From Clostridiales bacterium (lineage in GTDB: Bacteria > Bacillota > Clostridia > Christensenellales > Pumilibacteraceae), in the NCBI GenBank assembly GCA_029055565.1, contig JAIDCZ010000014.1, forward strand, positions 171,217-235,216: DNA of 64,000 bases, in the 5' to 3' direction. The position numbers were made by a program, and so were the translations under genes. The notes below the pieces were generated by a model, which searched no databases, was not told the origin of the DNA, and was given only the letters and a program-made list of their open reading frames with translations. Below, one piece after another: positions 48,244-60,858 of this stretch (position 1 is the stretch's first letter; each line of letters begins with the position of its first letter).

Positions 48244-48726
48244 ATGAGCAAAAAATTGGTAGCATATTTTTCTTGCGGCGGCGACACCGCAATGATAGCC
48301 AAGCAAATAGCCAAGGCAGTCGGCGGCGCGGACTTGTTTGCAATCAAGCCGGTGGTGCCGTACACCGAGGCTGACCTCGACTGGAACGACAAAAACAGCC
48401 GTACCTCCGTGGAAATGCGCACGCTGGAGGAACCGCCTATTGCCGATACCGTCGAGAACATGAGCGACTACGACACCGTGTTCGTCGGCTTCCCCATTTG
48501 GTGGTATATCGCGCCGACCATAGTCAACGGCTTTTTAAAGAGCTACGACTTTACCGGAAAAACGCTAGTTCCGTTTGCAACCAGCGGCAGTAGCGGCATA
48601 GAAAAGGCGGAAGCCGTTTTGCAGTCCAAGGCCAAGGGTGCGGACTGGCGCCAAGGCAAGCTGATTAAGGACGACATGACTCTCGACGAAATAAAAGACT
48701 GGCTCAAAGAGATTAAAATAATTTAA
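48244..48726 (+). CDS. Flavodoxin
   Basis: LVAYFSCGGDTAMIAKQIA; DTVFVGFPIWWYIAPTIVNGFL; LVPFATSGSSGIEKA. Confidence 0.9.
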   Translation: MSKKLVAYFSCGGDTAMIAKQIAKAVGGADLFAIKPVVPYTEADLDWNDKNSRTSVEMRTLEEPPIADTVENMSDYDTVFVGFPIWWYIAPTIVNGFLKSYDFTGKTLVPFATSGSSGIEKAEAVLQSKAKGADWRQGKLIKDDMTLDEIKDWLKEIKII

Positions 48727-48760
48727 ATTTAATGCAGAATTATGGCGGCTACGCCGCATT

Positions 48761-48840
48761 AAGGTTGAGATTCTTCACTGCGTTCGGAATGACAAAAAAA
48801 CTATTTTGTCATTCCGAGCAACGCGAGGAATCCCAACCTT
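48761..48840. repeat. MITE-like repeat, family B (compact copy)
   Basis: AAGGTTGAGATTCTTC...GAGGAATCCCAACCTT terminal inverted repeats, internal TGTCATTCCGAGCAACG. Confidence 0.75.
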
Positions 48841-48908
48841 TTTTAGTTCATAATTCCGAATTGAATGAAACGCTTGCGTTTTCGCCTCGAACATAGTAAT
48901 ATAGTGCT

Positions 48909-51308
48909 ATGAAAAAAATTGCGAAGTTTATAGTTGAAAAGCGGCTGTGGCTGTTTTTTATATTCGTAGCGATAATCGGATATTGTATTTTCGGCATTAC
49001 GCGCATAGAGGTGGAGTACGACATTACAACGTATCTGCCCGACGGCACGGACACTAAAAAGGCGTTGGCCATAATGGAGGAGGAGTTCGCTTCGCTCGGC
49101 ACGGCTACAGTTATGGTAAAGAACGTCGCCGCCGCCGCGGCGGACGGTATTGCGGATAGCTTGCGCGGCATAGACGGCGTTACTTCGGTTACTTTCGACA
49201 GCGCGAGCGAAAGCAACTTTAAGGACGGCAAGGCGCTGTACAATATTTTTTACGTAGGCGACAGCGGCGACAAAAAAGCGGTTGAGGCGTATAATCAAAC
49301 GATAAAGGTTCTCGATAAAAGCGGGTATAAGTACGGCGTGCCTACGCCGCTCGTCAACGATTTTGCTCAAACTCTGGCGAGCGAAATGGTAATAATCATT
49401 GCCATATCGGCGGCGGTAATTTTGGCGGTACTGCTGTTTACCTCCAAAAGCTTTGCCGAGGTGTTGGCCTTTCCTATAGTGTTCGTCGTTGCGGCCGTGC
49501 TCAATATGGGCACAAATCACTGGCTGGGCAAAATATCGTTTATATCCAACACGGTGTGTATAATTTTACAGCTCGCGCTGGCTATAGACTACGCCATAAT
49601 CTTGTGCCACCGCTTTACCGAGGAAAAGGACAAAACGCCGGACGACCCCAAGGGCGCGCTTATTACGGCGCTTGCTAAGGCCATACCGGAAATCGCGTCC
49701 AGCTCGCTCACTACGGTGGCCGGCCTCGTCGCGCTTATGTTTATGCAGCTCGGTTTGGGCTTCGACCTCGGCATGGTGCTTGCAAAAAGCATAGTCTGCT
49801 CGTTGCTTACCGTGTTCCTTTTAATGCCGTGCATACTGCTTTGGCTTACCAAGCCTATGGATAAAACCCGTCACCGCAGCTTCGTGCCCAAGGTGCGCTT
49901 GCTCGGTGTGGGTGTAATCAAAATCCGCTACGCGCTGGTTGCGGTGTTCGTCGCGCTGTTCGGCGTTTGCGCATGGCTCAGCCAAACCATTACGTACTGC
50001 TACAGCCAAGATTCCATAGACACTTCGCGCCCCACCGATACCGTTATCGCTCAGCGCGAAATGGAAAAGACCTTCGGTGCGAGCAATACCTTCGTAATAC
50101 TTTTGCCTAAGGACACCGACCCCGACTTGCAACGCAAAGTAATGTCGGACGTGCAAGAGTTGTCTGTAGTTGGCGATAAGCAACTAATCACGCAGCAACC
50201 TCTCGGCTGGGCGGCTATATCGTTGCCGTCGCGCACCGACCAAAACAAACAGTATTATCTTACCGACGAGATAAAGTATACCGAGCTTAAGGATATTATA
50301 GAGATTGACGACGGTACGGCGCGTATGCTGTTTTTTGCGTACGCCATGTCGCACGGCGGCTACGGCGAGGGCGGTTCGCTCCAAAGCTACGCCGTGCCGA
50401 TAGGGGATTTGGTGCAGTACGTATTCGACAATCCGGAAATGCTCGGCGCGGCGGGCGACGGCGCGAGCGATATTTTGGAGTACAAGTCGCTACTCGAGTT
50501 CGGCAGATCCCAGCTTGTCGGCGACAAGCATTACAGACTGGTGTTCAATATATCGTCGTCGGTCGAGTCCGAGCAAACGTTCAAGTTTATAGAAAGGCTG
50601 TACGGCTCGGTAAAAAAGACTGCGCCCAAGGCGATATTTGCCGGCTCGAGCATGAGCGCGTACGACCTTAACGGCTCGTTTCAAACGGACAATCTGCTTA
50701 TAACGCTACTCACTATTGCGTTTATATTCATTATTCTCGCCGTCACGTTTAGATCGTGGGGCATACCTGTCGTGCTGGTGGCCGTTATCCAAGGCGCCAT
50801 ATTCATTAACTTTACCATTCCGGTAATGCTGGGCAACAATCTGTTCTTTTTCGTGTACCTTATTGCAAGCGCTATCCAAATGGGCGCGACAATCGACTAC
50901 GCCATACTTATGACCAATAGGTATATGAACGGCAACGGACTGTCCAACCGCGACGCCGTGATAGGCGCAATTTCGGCGGCATTCCCCACTATAGTCACTT
51001 CGGGCACCATAATGACGGTGGCCTCGTTCTTGGTCGGGTTTATGACGAGCAACCCGCTCATAGCTTCTATGGGAATGACGCTCGGCTTCGGCACTATTAT
51101 ATCAATAATATGCGTTCTGTTCGTACTGCCCGCGTTGCTGTATATCCTCGGCCCGCTACTCAAAAAGACGGTGATAGGCCGCAAGCGTAAGGGTGTTGAA
51201 GTCCCGCCCGCGGAGCCGACGGACGGTTGCGCGATGGAGCAAGCAGAGCAAACGGAGCAATCCGAGCCTATGGATACGATAGACCAACCGCAAATTTCCG
51301 ATACTTAG
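48909..51308 (+). CDS. MMPL/RND-superfamily transporter
   Basis: Two sets of about six TM helices with large extracytoplasmic loops; LALAIDYAIILCHRF and MGATIDYAILMTNRY motifs. Confidence 0.9.
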   Translation: MKKIAKFIVEKRLWLFFIFVAIIGYCIFGITRIEVEYDITTYLPDGTDTKKALAIMEEEFASLGTATVMVKNVAAAAADGIADSLRGIDGVTSVTFDSASESNFKDGKALYNIFYVGDSGDKKAVEAYNQTIKVLDKSGYKYGVPTPLVNDFAQTLASEMVIIIAISAAVILAVLLFTSKSFAEVLAFPIVFVVAAVLNMGTNHWLGKISFISNTVCIILQLALAIDYAIILCHRFTEEKDKTPDDPKGALITALAKAIPEIASSSLTTVAGLVALMFMQLGLGFDLGMVLAKSIVCSLLTVFLLMPCILLWLTKPMDKTRHRSFVPKVRLLGVGVIKIRYALVAVFVALFGVCAWLSQTITYCYSQDSIDTSRPTDTVIAQREMEKTFGASNTFVILLPKDTDPDLQRKVMSDVQELSVVGDKQLITQQPLGWAAISLPSRTDQNKQYYLTDEIKYTELKDIIEIDDGTARMLFFAYAMSHGGYGEGGSLQSYAVPIGDLVQYVFDNPEMLGAAGDGASDILEYKSLLEFGRSQLVGDKHYRLVFNISSSVESEQTFKFIERLYGSVKKTAPKAIFAGSSMSAYDLNGSFQTDNLLITLLTIAFIFIILAVTFRSWGIPVVLVAVIQGAIFINFTIPVMLGNNLFFFVYLIASAIQMGATIDYAILMTNRYMNGNGLSNRDAVIGAISAAFPTIVTSGTIMTVASFLVGFMTSNPLIASMGMTLGFGTIISIICVLFVLPALLYILGPLLKKTVIGRKRKGVEVPPAEPTDGCAMEQAEQTEQSEPMDTIDQPQISDT

Positions 51309-51321
51309 TTTTAAAAACGTA

Positions 51322-51350
51322 TTGACATATTTCCGCATAAGTAATATAAT
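51322..51350 (+). promoter_or_regulatory. Sigma-A promoter
   Basis: TTGACA-N17-TATAAT. Confidence 0.85.
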
Positions 51351-51405
51351 TACAGTAACGTTTCGGTAGTCGAAACTGTTATTCATATAGGGAAATGGTG
51401 AGGAA

Positions 51406-54400
51406 ATGGTCTGTCGTAAGTTTGGTACGGTAATCAACCGTGTTTTGGCGCTGATTGCGATTTTAGCCACAGTGATGTTGTCGTGGTCGGCACTTTATTT
51501 TGCTACAAAAAAGTATGCGCACGCCGACGAGGTTCAAGCGCAAGCGCAAACGCAACCGTCGCACGACGATGTGTTCGGCGCAAGTCACACCAATTCCAAG
51601 CCGTTTTCGCTGTCGGACGAGGAGATAGTTTTTGTCGAACCCGGCAAATATAGCTGGCCTGACAAATACTTTTTAAAATCGAGCACCTTTCATCTGACGG
51701 AAGACGTTGTGCTGTCTAACAATTTGCAAATGATAGCGAGCTATTTCGGCGATGGCACTATTATAACTGTAAATATCTGTCTTCACGGACATTCGCTTAC
51801 TTATAATAGTTCTTACGCAATAGATCTTGCCGGTGACTGTACGCTGAATATTTACGACTGCGGCGGCGACGACAATCATAGCGGAAGCATACGCGGTATC
51901 AATGTTGTGAACGCCGCAACCGTCAATTTGTACAGCGGTGCTATCAAGGATTACACAAAGGATTCCGGCGTATCGGTTTATGGCAAAACAGGCGACAAGC
52001 ACGCTACGTTCAATATGTACGGCGGCGAAATATCGGGCAACGGCTTAAATGCCGGCAGCGGCGGCGGTGGCGTCGGCATAGGTAGTGATGGCGTATTCAA
52101 TATGTACGGCGGCACTATAACAGGCAATACGGTCACAAAGAAGGACGGCGGCGGCGTCAGAGTGGGCGATGTTTCCGCAACTTTCCACATGTACGGCGGC
52201 ACTATAACCAACAACACCATTACGTTTAAAGAAACGGACAGCGATACCGTTGTCACTTGGTACGACGGCGCGGGCGTTTACAACAACGGCGGCACGTTCA
52301 CCATGCAGGGCAACGTAAATATCAGTGGCAACGTCAAGGGCAAACCGTCGGCGCTTTCGGCAAACAACGTAAAGGTATTTTACAAAGTTAATTCCGACGG
52401 CAGTCCGGTAAAAGATTACGAAGGAAATATTTTATACGACGGCAAAATCAAGATTACGGGTAAACTCGGCGCCGGTTCGCAAATCGGCATGACGATGCCG
52501 GCGGATCATTTGACCGGTGTTATTACGAGCGGTTATACGGAAAGCGGAAATACACAAAATCCGTCTACCTTCTTCAACTGCGACAACAGCGGGTATTCTA
52601 TCAGCTACGACGAGGACTTGGGCACGGAAGCCGCCGTCTACGAGGGCGAGGTCGTAGTGGGTAACTATACTATGACTTCGGCGGTTGCAAAAAGCCATGT
52701 CGGCACGCCTAAGGTGGGCGACACCTCTATCGGCTTGAATATAGAAGTCACGCTTAAAAATACCGATGATAATTCTACCAAAACCATTCAAGACGTAAAA
52801 ACAGTTCCTTGCTCTGCGTTGAAAGTGGGCGATAACACCGTTACGTATAATTACTCGTACAAGGGTGTAACAAAGTCTGTTTCGTACGTTATTCATTTGG
52901 ATAAGGTAAGTGCGGCGGTCAACTGGACTTGCTCCGGCGCGACGTCCACCGGTTCTAATACCGCCGAGCGCGTTTACGACGGATCGGACGCGCTTGCGGG
53001 TATATCGGCAAGCTACTTGGGCTACGACGGCCAAACCGTAACGGTAAGCGGCTCGAGCTTGACCGTCAAAAAGAACGGCGTTACCGTCAATTCCGCAACC
53101 GAGGTAGGCGTTTATTCCGTATCGTTGCCGACGTCGAATATTTACGATTTTTCTAATCCTACGTTTACTCTTACTATAACCGAAGCGCCGATTGACGAGG
53201 GGTACTACACCATGCGTTCGGCAACGGCGGTCGTAAACGGCACTTATACTGCGGGCGCTACCTCGGTAAGCGTTACAGTCACGGCTACGCTCAAAAACAC
53301 GGTCAACGCCAACGATACGACTACTGCAACCGAAAATAAGCAAATTACTGTCGAAGCGCTCAAGGCGGGAAGTAACAATATTAAGTTCACTTACGTGTAT
53401 ACCGACTCGAAGGGCGGCACGCAATCTGCGCAAGTTACGGTGACTGTAAACGCCGCAAAAAAGCAAACGGCTGTCAGCTGGTATTTCAACGGCGCGCTCG
53501 CGTCCGGCAATACCGCGCAATTTACGAGCAACGGCATAGACGTTTTGGGCGATATTTCGGCTAAGTACACCGACCTTAGCGGTAAAACCGTAACAGTCGG
53601 AGGTTTGTCGGGCGACGTCGTAGTCAAAAACAGCGCGGGTGCAACCGTCACTTCGGTTGTCGGCGCCGGCGTTTACACCGTTTCGCTCGCCGCTAAATCC
53701 GATTATACGTTTACAAACAATACGTTTACGCTCACCGTCGAGGAAGCTAACGTAGAGGACGGCTATTACAAATTTAAGTCGGCCATGACTGTCGGCGTTG
53801 TCGGCACGCCCGCGGTCGGCGATAAGGAAATTATCGTAGCCGTCAAAGTTACGCTCGAACATACAAAAAATCATGATATCAGAGAGAATACCGTCAATAC
53901 CAAGGTTCCGCTCGCTACCGCGCTCCAAGTCGGCGACAATAACGTTACTTTTACTTACGAGCATACGAGTGCGCCAGACGACGTGCAGAGCGTTCAGCTT
54001 TCTGTCACCGTTACCGTAGCGAACGGCGGCAACGTTTCGGACTTGACGTACGAGGAAGACGACGAGGTCGTTCTGGGCGTTTCGAGCGACAACGGATTCG
54101 AATTCGGTACCGAGGTCGTAGTTGAAAGGGTTAATATAAGCAACGACGTAGTCAACGGACAAATAAGCTCGGCGCTTAGCGTCACCTTCGTCAACAACTC
54201 TACGGAAGTCACTCCGTCCGGCACGATAACGGTGCGCGTGCTCGTTCCCGACGATCTTGTAGGCAAAGATTACAAAATCTATAATTATAACGGCGGCGTC
54301 GCGACAGAGGTTAGGTTCACTGTCGGCGGCGGCTATGCGTCGTTCGAGGCTGACGGGCTCGGCACGATCTTATTCGTCACCCAAGACTCGGTAGCTCCGA

Positions 54401-54540
54401 TCGGTGGCAACGGAGCGGGGATAGTGCTTAACAATAACGGAATGGTATGGGTGTGGGTATCCGTAGCGATAATTGCGTCCGCCCTTGCAATAATGTCCGT
54501 AGTAATCGTCTTGCTCGTCAAGCGCAACAAAAACAAGTAG
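51406..54540 (+). CDS. Surface adhesin-like protein: beta-helix repeats, three tandem ~180-aa domains, C-terminal TM anchor
   Basis: FNMYGGEISGNG / FNMYGGTITGNT / FHMYGGTITNNT; repeated 'GYYTMRSATA..GDKEI..VTLKNT' domains; C-terminal VSVAIIASALAIMSVVIVLLVKRNKNK. Confidence 0.85.
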   Translation: MVCRKFGTVINRVLALIAILATVMLSWSALYFATKKYAHADEVQAQAQTQPSHDDVFGASHTNSKPFSLSDEEIVFVEPGKYSWPDKYFLKSSTFHLTEDVVLSNNLQMIASYFGDGTIITVNICLHGHSLTYNSSYAIDLAGDCTLNIYDCGGDDNHSGSIRGINVVNAATVNLYSGAIKDYTKDSGVSVYGKTGDKHATFNMYGGEISGNGLNAGSGGGGVGIGSDGVFNMYGGTITGNTVTKKDGGGVRVGDVSATFHMYGGTITNNTITFKETDSDTVVTWYDGAGVYNNGGTFTMQGNVNISGNVKGKPSALSANNVKVFYKVNSDGSPVKDYEGNILYDGKIKITGKLGAGSQIGMTMPADHLTGVITSGYTESGNTQNPSTFFNCDNSGYSISYDEDLGTEAAVYEGEVVVGNYTMTSAVAKSHVGTPKVGDTSIGLNIEVTLKNTDDNSTKTIQDVKTVPCSALKVGDNTVTYNYSYKGVTKSVSYVIHLDKVSAAVNWTCSGATSTGSNTAERVYDGSDALAGISASYLGYDGQTVTVSGSSLTVKKNGVTVNSATEVGVYSVSLPTSNIYDFSNPTFTLTITEAPIDEGYYTMRSATAVVNGTYTAGATSVSVTVTATLKNTVNANDTTTATENKQITVEALKAGSNNIKFTYVYTDSKGGTQSAQVTVTVNAAKKQTAVSWYFNGALASGNTAQFTSNGIDVLGDISAKYTDLSGKTVTVGGLSGDVVVKNSAGATVTSVVGAGVYTVSLAAKSDYTFTNNTFTLTVEEANVEDGYYKFKSAMTVGVVGTPAVGDKEIIVAVKVTLEHTKNHDIRENTVNTKVPLATALQVGDNNVTFTYEHTSAPDDVQSVQLSVTVTVANGGNVSDLTYEEDDEVVLGVSSDNGFEFGTEVVVERVNISNDVVNGQISSALSVTFVNNSTEVTPSGTITVRVLVPDDLVGKDYKIYNYNGGVATEVRFTVGGGYASFEADGLGTILFVTQDSVAPIGGNGAGIVLNNNGMVWVWVSVAIIASALAIMSVVIVLLVKRNKNK

Positions 54541-54734
54541 AGCGTAACCGCGCTTATAAGTTCTCAAAATATAGACCGTCCGATTGCGGGCGGTCTATTT
54601 TATATTTAGATATAGCTGTATCGTATTTAGATATAGTGGTTATAATAAGTATTAGGTTTTTCTTGCTTGCTTCTTTCTAATAAAGAAGTAATAAAAAATT
54701 TTTAAAAAATTTTTAAAAAAGTTGTTAAAAACGC

Positions 54735-54763
54735 TTGACATACCTTTAAGGCTGTGATATTAT
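54735..54763 (+). promoter_or_regulatory. rRNA cluster promoter
   Basis: TTGACA-N17-TATTAT about 270 bp upstream of 23S. Confidence 0.85.
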
Positions 54764-55034
54764 GAGTAAGCTGTCACGCAAAAAGACAGCACACGGGTTA
54801 TCCAAGTATCGCATATAAGCCATACCGCTGGACATAATAAACAATAACATATAAACGGACGCGAGTTCAAAGTTGTTGTTTGTTGTGTTTTTTTTGACCT
54901 AAATGGCCCGCGTCGCACATTGACAACTGCATATAACTTAAAGCGAGTATACAAATATCAAAAAATTGGTGATATGTATTACCAGTACAATTTTGAAAGT
55001 TTATATCTTGTAATTTCTTATTTTTAGGAATTGG

Positions 55035-57970
<2,936 letters not shown>

Positions 57971-58135
57971 GATTGCCTAAACTAAATAGGCGATTACAAG
58001 ATTAAACCCGTATAAAAGCAAGAGTTATGTGCAGTTGTCTTTGTTCGACGGGACAAAGTACGGAACCTTCTAACAACTAAATAGAAATCCGCAAAAGAAC
58101 TTGTGCCGATTAGCACATAAGCAAAGAGCGCATGA

Positions 58136-58211
<76 letters not shown>

Positions 58212-58212
58212 T

Positions 58213-58328
58213 TGCGGTGGTCATATCGTAGGGGTCACACCTGTTCACATTCCGAACACAGAAGTTAAGCCCTATGGAGCCGATAGTACCTGTCTGGTGA
58301 CGGACCGGGAGAGTAGGTAGCTGCCGCA
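58213..58328 (+). rRNA. 5S ribosomal RNA
   Basis: TGCGGTGGTCATATCGTAGGGGTCACACCTGTTCACATTCCGAACACAGAAGTTAAGCCC...GGGAGAGTAGGTAGCTGCCGCA. Confidence 0.95.
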
Positions 58329-58340
58329 TTTCATTAAAAG

Positions 58341-58371
58341 AGACGTTTAGAGTAATCTAAGCGTCTTTTTT
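58341..58371 (+). terminator. rRNA cluster terminator
   Basis: AGACGTTTAGA-gtaa-TCTAAGCGTCTTTTTT. Confidence 0.85.
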
Positions 58372-58520
58372 CTTGCAAAATAACAGCCATATTTGATGCG
58401 CAGTGTATCCGTAGTGCTGTTGGTAAACTGCTTTTATCCTACGAAGCACCGAAGATATTCAGAGCGTAGCGATGAATCTCAACCCAATTTATATGTATAA
58501 AGATTTTATTTAGTTATTTT

Positions 58521-58651
58521 GCGGCTACGCATAGATTTCTCCGCTACGCGCTAACACGCTTCGGTCGAAATGATGGGTATTTAAGAGGTGCTATTCTGTA
58601 CGAGAATAGTACCGTCTACACAACCCATCACCCCGACCAACGCGGAGGGGT
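58521..58651. repeat. Intergenic repeat, family D
   Basis: GCGGCTACGCATAGATTTCTCCGC...CATCACCCCGACCAACGCGGAGGGG. Confidence 0.7.
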
Positions 58652-58742
58652 AATTATTAAATACTCAATATTATTATATTTGCTATTGACAATAACCGCG
58701 TTACGTAATATACTATTAGCATAATTTTTATCGGTAATTATT

Positions 58743-59441
58743 ATGAAATTTAGAGAGATATTGCAGTACGAAAAAGAGGTTATGCCAAGCTATCAATGGA
58801 AATTGGAAAAGTTTTTGTTGGTATACCTTATCGTTTTGATTGGCGGCGCGATTGTAGCGTTAGTAGGTGGATTGTTGATAGGCTTTCTCATAACGGACGA
58901 AGGGGTAATATGTTTTATTCCGGAATTCGTTTGGATGGGCGTTGTCGCTGTTATGAGTGTAGTATTGGTAGTAAAGGCGCGACATGTTAAAATACAATTA
59001 CGAGTGGATATTGCCGAAAAACTGACAAGCGAATTTTATGCCGTTGATTATCAAGAAGCTAAACGTAAACTTATTGAGCAAAATATTATAACTGATGAAG
59101 GCTTTATCAATAATAACGACGAATCATACGAAACTTTGATTTTTCCGTGTGACGATGTTAAAGATGGAATTGAATGCAAGATTATTCCGTTTGAAAAAGC
59201 TAAAATTATTTTTGATGCAACTTGTCTTAACGGAAAGCCGCTTTTAAACGTATACGTTCAATGTGAGCAAGATAGCTGGGAATATCCTTGCTTTGATAAT
59301 TACTTCTATAACTTTTTAATCAACAATCCAAATTTAATATCTAATAAAAAAGTGTTTGAGCTATTCCGTGATGATAAGCAAAAATTCGCAAGGCTATTAG
59401 TGCGCTATAACGACGTTACCAAAATAGAAAAAGTTATTTAA
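58743..59441 (+). CDS. Hypothetical membrane protein
   Basis: Two TM helices then soluble region; TTGACA-N17-TATACT promoter upstream. Confidence 0.7.
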   Translation: MKFREILQYEKEVMPSYQWKLEKFLLVYLIVLIGGAIVALVGGLLIGFLITDEGVICFIPEFVWMGVVAVMSVVLVVKARHVKIQLRVDIAEKLTSEFYAVDYQEAKRKLIEQNIITDEGFINNNDESYETLIFPCDDVKDGIECKIIPFEKAKIIFDATCLNGKPLLNVYVQCEQDSWEYPCFDNYFYNFLINNPNLISNKKVFELFRDDKQKFARLLVRYNDVTKIEKVI

Positions 59442-59449
59442 ATTGTTTT

Positions 59450-59809
59450 ATGAAATACACAAGTAATTCCACGTTAAAACAAAACGCTCAATCATTACGC
59501 AAAAACATGACCGAGCAAGAACGTAAATTGTGGTATAAATTTCTTAAAACCTTGCCATATACGGTTAAACGCCAATACGTAATAGGCAATTATATAGTGG
59601 ATTTTTATTGTGACAAAACTAAAACGGTTATAGAACTTGACGGATCGCAGCACTTTGAGAGTAGCGGCATAGTTAGCGATGCTGTTCGTGATGAATATTT
59701 GAATAGCCTCGGCTTGACTGTATTAAGATATTCCAATACCGATATAAATAATAATTTTGAAGCCGTATGTAATGATATACTTTATAAATTCGGATTGATT
59801 ATTGATTGA
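59450..59809 (+). CDS. DUF559-type endonuclease-like protein
   Basis: RKNMTEQERKLWYKFLKTLPYTVKRQYVIGNYIVDFYCDKTKTVIELDGSQH pattern. Confidence 0.85.
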   Translation: MKYTSNSTLKQNAQSLRKNMTEQERKLWYKFLKTLPYTVKRQYVIGNYIVDFYCDKTKTVIELDGSQHFESSGIVSDAVRDEYLNSLGLTVLRYSNTDINNNFEAVCNDILYKFGLIID

Positions 59810-59814
59810 TTTTA

Positions 59815-59940
59815 TTGCCCTCATCCGACTGCTCCTTCGTCGCAGCCACCGTCCCCAAAGGGAAGGTCATCATGTGGAAAAGCTTAACCACATGTCTACC
59901 TTCCCTTGGGGGAAGGTGCCCGAAGGGCGGATGAGGGCAA
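59815..59940. repeat. Intergenic repeat, family C
   Basis: TTGCCCTCATCCGACTGC...GGGCGGATGAGGGCAA. Confidence 0.85.
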
Positions 59941-59950
59941 TTATATTCTT

Positions 59951-60691
59951 TTACCTTCTATTACTTACAATCAAGTCAATCAATGTCGCAAGTACTGCAA
60001 CGCCGCCGACAACGGTGTAACCGATTGCACCTTCCACACGAGCAAACACCGCGCCAAATCCGTCGTGCGGCAGTCCTATCCAAAACAGTAGAACGTTTGT
60101 TACACACAATAAAAAGCTAGGTAGCCAAATTAGTAGTAGGCGTTTAACAAGAGAGCCGCCCTTTTCCTGTAACAGAAGTAGCATACCGAGCGTAAAAATT
60201 ATCGCGGCGAACGGGAAGATTATTGCGCTTACAATCGAGGGGTCGTCTGCCGTCGATACCTTTTTCGCATTTTGTGGATTTTTCGGATCGACGTATATTT
60301 CAGTCGTCGTACCAATCATATCCGTCGGACGTTTGTGGTATGATGTTGTGTCCGAAAACTTATACTCATGGTCGTTAAAGACGTATGTAATAACAAGACT
60401 GTACGTATTTCTGCTACTGCTCGAGCCTATAGAACCGTGATTAACGTTATAACTGCTGACTGTGCCGTTTACGGTTACGTAGTTTGTTTCGTAGTCGTAC
60501 ATTCGTGCGACTGTCCACACGGTAAATCCCAGCGTAACGGCAACCATAATGCATGCAACGCCGATAAGCCACCAAGCTTCCTTTATGCGCTTTTTGCGTT
60601 TCGCTTCGGCTTTTTCTTGCTTCTTGCGCACAGCTTCTTCATGAAGGAGTGTTTCTTTCTCTGTTGGGATGCGTTTCTTTTTCTTGCTCAT
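59951..60691 (-). CDS. DUF3592-like membrane protein
   Basis: TM-bounded VTVNGTVSSYNV...VTYVFNDHEYKFSDTTSY..VDPKNPQNAK; start MSKKKKR. Confidence 0.75.
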   Translation of the reverse strand: MSKKKKRIPTEKETLLHEEAVRKKQEKAEAKRKKRIKEAWWLIGVACIMVAVTLGFTVWTVARMYDYETNYVTVNGTVSSYNVNHGSIGSSSSRNTYSLVITYVFNDHEYKFSDTTSYHKRPTDMIGTTTEIYVDPKNPQNAKKVSTADDPSIVSAIIFPFAAIIFTLGMLLLLQEKGGSLVKRLLLIWLPSFLLCVTNVLLFWIGLPHDGFGAVFARVEGAIGYTVVGGVAVLATLIDLIVSNRR

Positions 60692-60858
60692 GTCGCAGAT
60701 ATTATAATACAATTTCCTCGAATTTGCAAGTCAAAATATAAAATATAATTACGCATAAGCCGTACTACTTGTAAAATTTGCAACTATACTGTAAAATCCG
60801 TACGCTTTTTACGTTGATATTTATTTGAGCGTATTGTATAGTTGTAATAGGTGAGGCA

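Noticed and set aside
52432-54162. 576-aa minus-strand ORF
   Set aside because: Antisense shadow of the tandem-domain surface protein.
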